DNA from: Candidatus Hydrogenedentes bacterium CG07_land_8_20_14_0_80_42_17
Lineage (GTDB): Bacteria; UBA8481
Length of the DNA: 8,269 nucleotides
Direction of reading: 5' to 3'
Assembly (NCBI GenBank): GCA_002780065.1
Contig: PEWQ01000112.1
Span: forward strand, 1 to 8,269
In this document: in pieces, positions 5,549 through 8,269 of the stretch
Numbering within the stretch: position 1 is the stretch's first letter
Layout: each line of letters begins with the position of its first letter
Program-made: the position numbers and the translations under genes
The notes under the pieces: generated by a model
The model's database searches: none
What the model was told of the DNA's origin: nothing
Seen by the model: the letters and a program-made list of their open reading frames with translations, nothing else

Positions 5549-6445
5549 ATGTTTAAAATTATAACTGCTAAATTTCTTTCACCTGAAACCAAGCTCTTCG
5601 AGATTGAAGCTCCTAGAATCGCGAAGAAGCAGAAAGCAGGTCAGTTCGTTATTTTGCGCGTTCATTCGCGCGGGGAGCGTATTCCTCTTACGATTGCCGG
5701 TTCCGATTCGGAAAAAGGAACAATAACTTTAATTGTTCAGGGAATTGGAAAGACTACTAAACTTCTCAATCTTCTCGAAGCAGGAGACAGCATATCCGAC
5801 GCTGTAGGGCCTTTGGGAAAACCCTCGGAGATTGCACTCTACGGCACTGTAGCTGTGATCGGCGGCGGAGTAGGAACTGCTATCGCATATCCAACTGCTC
5901 GAGCTATGAAAGAGGCAGGGAATACGGTCATTTCGATTGTTGGAGCTCGAAGCAAAGACTTTGTAATTCTCGAAGAAGAAGTTCGAAAAGTCAGCGACGA
6001 GTTTTATCTAATGACTGACGACGGGACAAAAGGGGAAAAAGGTTTTGTCACTGTGAAACTTGCTGAAATTTTAAAGTCAGGTCGTAAACTCGATTACGTT
6101 CTTGCTATCGGACCTGTTCCTATGATGAAAGCCGTTGCAGAGACGACAAGAAGTTACAATGTCAAAACTGTTGTGAGTTTGAATTCAATCATGGTTGATG
6201 GAACCGGAATGTGCGGAGGCTGTCGAGCTATTGTCGGCGGCGCTAGTAAATTTGCTTGTGTCGACGGGCCTGAGTTCGATGCGCACATTGTCGATTTTGA
6301 TGCAATGATGAAGCGCAATTCAATGTATAGAGGAAATGAAAAAGTGGCGCTCGAAAGGTTTGCGTTGCAGGAAAAAGATGAGCTCGAACGAGTTAGGCAC
6401 GAGTGTAAACTCGAGGGAATGTCTGACGGAGTGGATAATAAATGA
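5549..6445 (+). CDS. nfnA: Ferredoxin-NADP+ reductase/sulfide dehydrogenase small subunit (NfnA/SudB type)
   Basis: A 298-residue flavo-iron-sulfur protein of the NfnA/SudB/PyrK-like family. The N-terminal FAD barrel (about 1-97) has 'RIPLTIA' (44-50), the R-x-P-x-T flavin motif. The NAD(P)-binding half begins with 'VIGGGVGTA' (103-111). The C-terminal [2Fe-2S] site shows D217, C222, C225 and C237 in 'VDGTGMCGGC' and 'FACVDGPEFD', matching the Asp plus three Cys described for NfnA. In characterised NfnAB this subunit binds NADH and carries the bifurcating FAD; related pairs (SudAB, the NfnX group) may differ, so bifurcation is inferred. It ends in a charged tail of about 30 residues. The start ATG lies right after the -10 box with no ribosome site. 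The stop overlaps the nfnB ATG by four bases, implying a coupled, equimolar complex. Confidence 0.9.
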   Translation: MFKIITAKFLSPETKLFEIEAPRIAKKQKAGQFVILRVHSRGERIPLTIAGSDSEKGTITLIVQGIGKTTKLLNLLEAGDSISDAVGPLGKPSEIALYGTVAVIGGGVGTAIAYPTARAMKEAGNTVISIVGARSKDFVILEEEVRKVSDEFYLMTDDGTKGEKGFVTVKLAEILKSGRKLDYVLAIGPVPMMKAVAETTRSYNVKTVVSLNSIMVDGTGMCGGCRAIVGGASKFACVDGPEFDAHIVDFDAMMKRNSMYRGNEKVALERFALQEKDELERVRHECKLEGMSDGVDNK

Positions 6446-7893
6446 ACTCGAAACCAAAACCGGAATTGAATCCGATTTCGCTTAAAGACCGCATGAAAAT
6501 TTTGCGCCAAGAGATGCCTGAAAATCCACCGAATGAACGTAATAAAAATTTCAAGGAAGTAAATCTCGGCTACGAATTGGAATTAACTAAGGTTGAGGCT
6601 CATAGATGTCTTCAGTGTTCGAGCCCTGCATGCGTGAAAGGATGCCCTGTCGGAGTCAAGGTCAGGGAGTTCATCGAACTTATTCTTGCCGGGGATTATC
6701 TCGCCGCCGCCGCGAAGATCCGCGAGGATAATGTTCTGCCCGCGATTACAGGCAGAGTATGTCCGCAGGAGGATCAATGTGAGGGAACTTGCATTGTCGG
6801 AAAGAAGAACTCTTCGGTTGCGATCGGTAATCTCGAAAGATTCGTTGCGGATTACGAGCGCAAAGTGGGGAAGGTTGGTCTGCCTCAGCGCGCTAAACTT
6901 ACGGGTAAGCGGGTCGCAATTGTTGGAAGCGGCCCTGCGGCTTTGAGTTGCTCGGGCGATCTCGTTCAGAAGGGTCATGACGTCACAGTCTTCGAAGCTC
7001 TGCATGAAATCGGAGGCGTTTTGATTTATGGAATTCCGGAATTCAGGCTCCCGAAAGATATTGTGCGCGAGGAAGTCGAAAATTTAAAAAAGATGGGTGT
7101 GGATTTTCAAACGAATGTTGTTGTCGGTAGGACGGTTACGATTGACGAACTTCTGAATGATGAAGGTTACGACGCTGTCTTTATCGCAACAGGTGCGGGA
7201 CTGCCGCAATTCTTAGGAATACCGGGCGAGAATCTGAATGGAGTTTATTCCGCAAATGAGTTTCTTACGAGAGTGAATCTCATGAGAGCATATCGATTCC
7301 CGGAATATGACGAGCCTGTGTACGACGTGAGAGGAAAAGATGTTGTTGTTGTGGGCGGCGGCAATACCGCGATGGATGCGGTGCGCACTGCTAAACGGCT
7401 CGGGGCAAACCGCGCGATTATTGTTTACCGCAGGTCGGAGATTGAGATGCCGGCGCGTAAAGAAGAGATTAAACATGCGAAAGAAGAAGGCATCGAGTTT
7501 ATGCTTTTGACAAATCCGGTTGAGTTCATAGACGACGGAAATGGCTGGCTCAAGGCAATGAAGCTGATAAAGATGGAGCTTGGCGAACCTGATGAAAGCG
7601 GGCGAAGGAGTCCTGTACCGGTTTCCGGCTCCGAGTTCGAGGTTCCGATTTCTGCGGCAATAATTGCGACAGGAACCAGAGCTAATCCTCTTGTTCAGTC
7701 AACTACTCCTGATCTCAAGACGACGCGGAAAGGCTATATCGAAGTGAGAGACAAAACCTTGAAGACATCGAAGAAGGGAGTATTTGCCGGCGGAGATATT
7801 GTGACAGGCGGAGCTACTGTGATTCTTGCAATGGGTGCAGGCAGAACTGCCGCGGCTTCAATTCACGAATATTTAACCGGCGGGATTTGGTGA
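6442..7893 (+). CDS. nfnB: Ferredoxin-NADP+ reductase large subunit (NfnB/SudA, GltD-like)
   Basis: A 483-residue cytoplasmic flavoprotein, full length for the NfnB/SudA family related to the glutamate synthase small subunit. Seven N-terminal cysteines supply two [4Fe-4S] clusters: C56, C59, C64, C68, then C107, C113, C117. The FAD-binding Rossmann motif is 'VGSGPAAL' (161-168), followed by 'GGVLIYGIPEFRLP' (191-204), typical of this family. A second dinucleotide motif, 'VVGGGNTAMDA' (303-313), should bind NADP(H), and 'FAGGDIVTGGATV' (448-460) closes the FAD site. With NfnA it should couple NADH and reduced ferredoxin to NADP+ reduction, or the reverse. No glutamate synthase large subunit is nearby, which favours Nfn/Sud over GltBD. 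GGAG (6428-6431) precedes the overlapping ATG by 10 bases. The minus-strand gene's stop lies 3 bp downstream, leaving no room for a terminator between them. Confidence 0.92.
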   Translation: MNSKPKPELNPISLKDRMKILRQEMPENPPNERNKNFKEVNLGYELELTKVEAHRCLQCSSPACVKGCPVGVKVREFIELILAGDYLAAAAKIREDNVLPAITGRVCPQEDQCEGTCIVGKKNSSVAIGNLERFVADYERKVGKVGLPQRAKLTGKRVAIVGSGPAALSCSGDLVQKGHDVTVFEALHEIGGVLIYGIPEFRLPKDIVREEVENLKKMGVDFQTNVVVGRTVTIDELLNDEGYDAVFIATGAGLPQFLGIPGENLNGVYSANEFLTRVNLMRAYRFPEYDEPVYDVRGKDVVVVGGGNTAMDAVRTAKRLGANRAIIVYRRSEIEMPARKEEIKHAKEEGIEFMLLTNPVEFIDDGNGWLKAMKLIKMELGEPDESGRRSPVPVSGSEFEVPISAAIIATGTRANPLVQSTTPDLKTTRKGYIEVRDKTLKTSKKGVFAGGDIVTGGATVILAMGAGRTAAASIHEYLTGGIW

Positions 7894-7896
7894 CGT

Positions 7897-8187
7897 CTAT
7901 CTTTTCGATGATTTTATCAGCTTGTCGAATTCGTTGACAGGAATGGCTTCGGAAGTTGCAAACCCGATGCCTGTCAATTTCGTTAGAGCTATTGACGCCT
8001 GCGCGGCTTCTTTTGTTGAAGAAAATTCCGTTATCAATACCAGATCTTTTTCTCCGAGCAGAGCATAAGCATCGAGCAATTTTCCTCCGCACTCTTTTAT
8101 CAGTTTGCGGGCTTTATCAGTTCTTTTTCCGCTCGCATCCTTCAACGAGTTCTGAGTATATTTGCCGAATAGAAAATAAGTCGCCAT
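7897..8187 (-). CDS. GYD-domain protein
   Basis: A 96-residue cytoplasmic protein resembling the GYD domain family (PF08734), a ferredoxin-fold relative of dimeric alpha/beta-barrel proteins whose function is unknown. The start 'MATYFLFGKYTQNSLKD' has the family's Y-x-x-x-x-K-Y-T pattern. The middle 'LLDAYALLGEKDLVLITEF' (about 37-55) corresponds to the stretch around the naming G-Y-D, here G-E-K-D. The end 'TSEAIPVNEFDKLI' also fits. Length is normal. The start is secure: AGGAAGGA on the minus strand (complement of 8195-8202) lies 7 bases before the ATG. It converges on nfnB with stops 3 bp apart, so each transcript probably runs into the other gene. Nothing in the sequence links it to Nfn function. 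Confidence 0.82.
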   Translation of the reverse strand: MATYFLFGKYTQNSLKDASGKRTDKARKLIKECGGKLLDAYALLGEKDLVLITEFSSTKEAAQASIALTKLTGIGFATSEAIPVNEFDKLIKSSKR

Positions 8188-8269
8188 AAAAAATTCCTTC
8201 CTTTCATTATTTAAAAACTTTAATATTTAAATTTATTCTTGCACTCTTATTTTTTTTATCAAGATAAAT
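8188..8269 (-). promoter_or_regulatory. AT-rich upstream region of the GYD gene
   Basis: Besides the ribosome site (8195-8202), this stretch is almost all A and T. On the minus strand TTGATA (complement of 8257-8262) could be a -35 box, but no good -10 box stands 16-18 bases after it. A promoter is expected here or just outside the window; none can be named with confidence. Confidence 0.3.

Noticed and set aside
6583-7005. 140-codon minus-strand frame inside nfnB
   Set aside because: Shadow of the well-supported nfnB reading frame, with no domain signal.

Overview
This window looks like chromosomal DNA from an uncultivated or little-studied mesophilic bacterium of moderate GC content. It carries both Shine-Dalgarno and apparently leaderless genes, sigma-70-like promoters (TTGACA/TATAAT type), a sigma-54 activator, and a ferredoxin/NADP oxidoreductase of the Nfn/Sud type. 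The last of these suggests anaerobic or fermentative metabolism. I cannot assign a phylum from the sequence alone.

Layout. (i) 93-751: a two-gene toxin-antitoxin module (BrnT/DUF497-like toxin, then CopG-type ribbon-helix-helix antitoxin) behind a perfect-consensus promoter. (ii) 752-1466: a roughly 700-base gene-poor, mostly AT-rich stretch. It holds interlocked inverted repeats, two 76-bp copies of a palindromic repeat with a 10-bp internal period, an AT hairpin, and a possible leader RNA with a terminator-like hairpin just before the next gene. (iii) 1467-5441: three closely spaced plus-strand genes, a CzcD/ZitB-type metal-cation exporter, a soluble GAF-GAF histidine kinase, and an NtrC-type sigma-54 response regulator, followed by an intrinsic-terminator-like hairpin. 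(iv) 5516-7893: a separate promoter drives an overlapping nfnA-nfnB pair whose first gene appears to be leaderless. (v) 7897-8187: a small GYD-domain protein on the minus strand, converging on nfnB with only 3 bp between stop codons.

How the parts fit. The kinase and regulator are a clear two-component pair (NtrB/NtrC or FleS/FleR layout) that should activate sigma-54 promoters; none is convincing inside this window, so the target lies elsewhere. The exporter sits 18 bp upstream of the kinase and could be co-transcribed, but its composition and arginine codons differ from the kinase, so it may be a later arrival. NfnAB should form a heterodimeric flavo-iron-sulfur enzyme linking ferredoxin, NADH and NADPH pools.

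The points most worth a second look are the exporter leader, the 10-bp-periodic palindromic repeats, the two promoters placed so that the start codon is at about +1, and an A8 slippery run that cuts the regulator's DNA-binding helix short while an adjacent frame completes it. No wholly new multi-gene system is evident.
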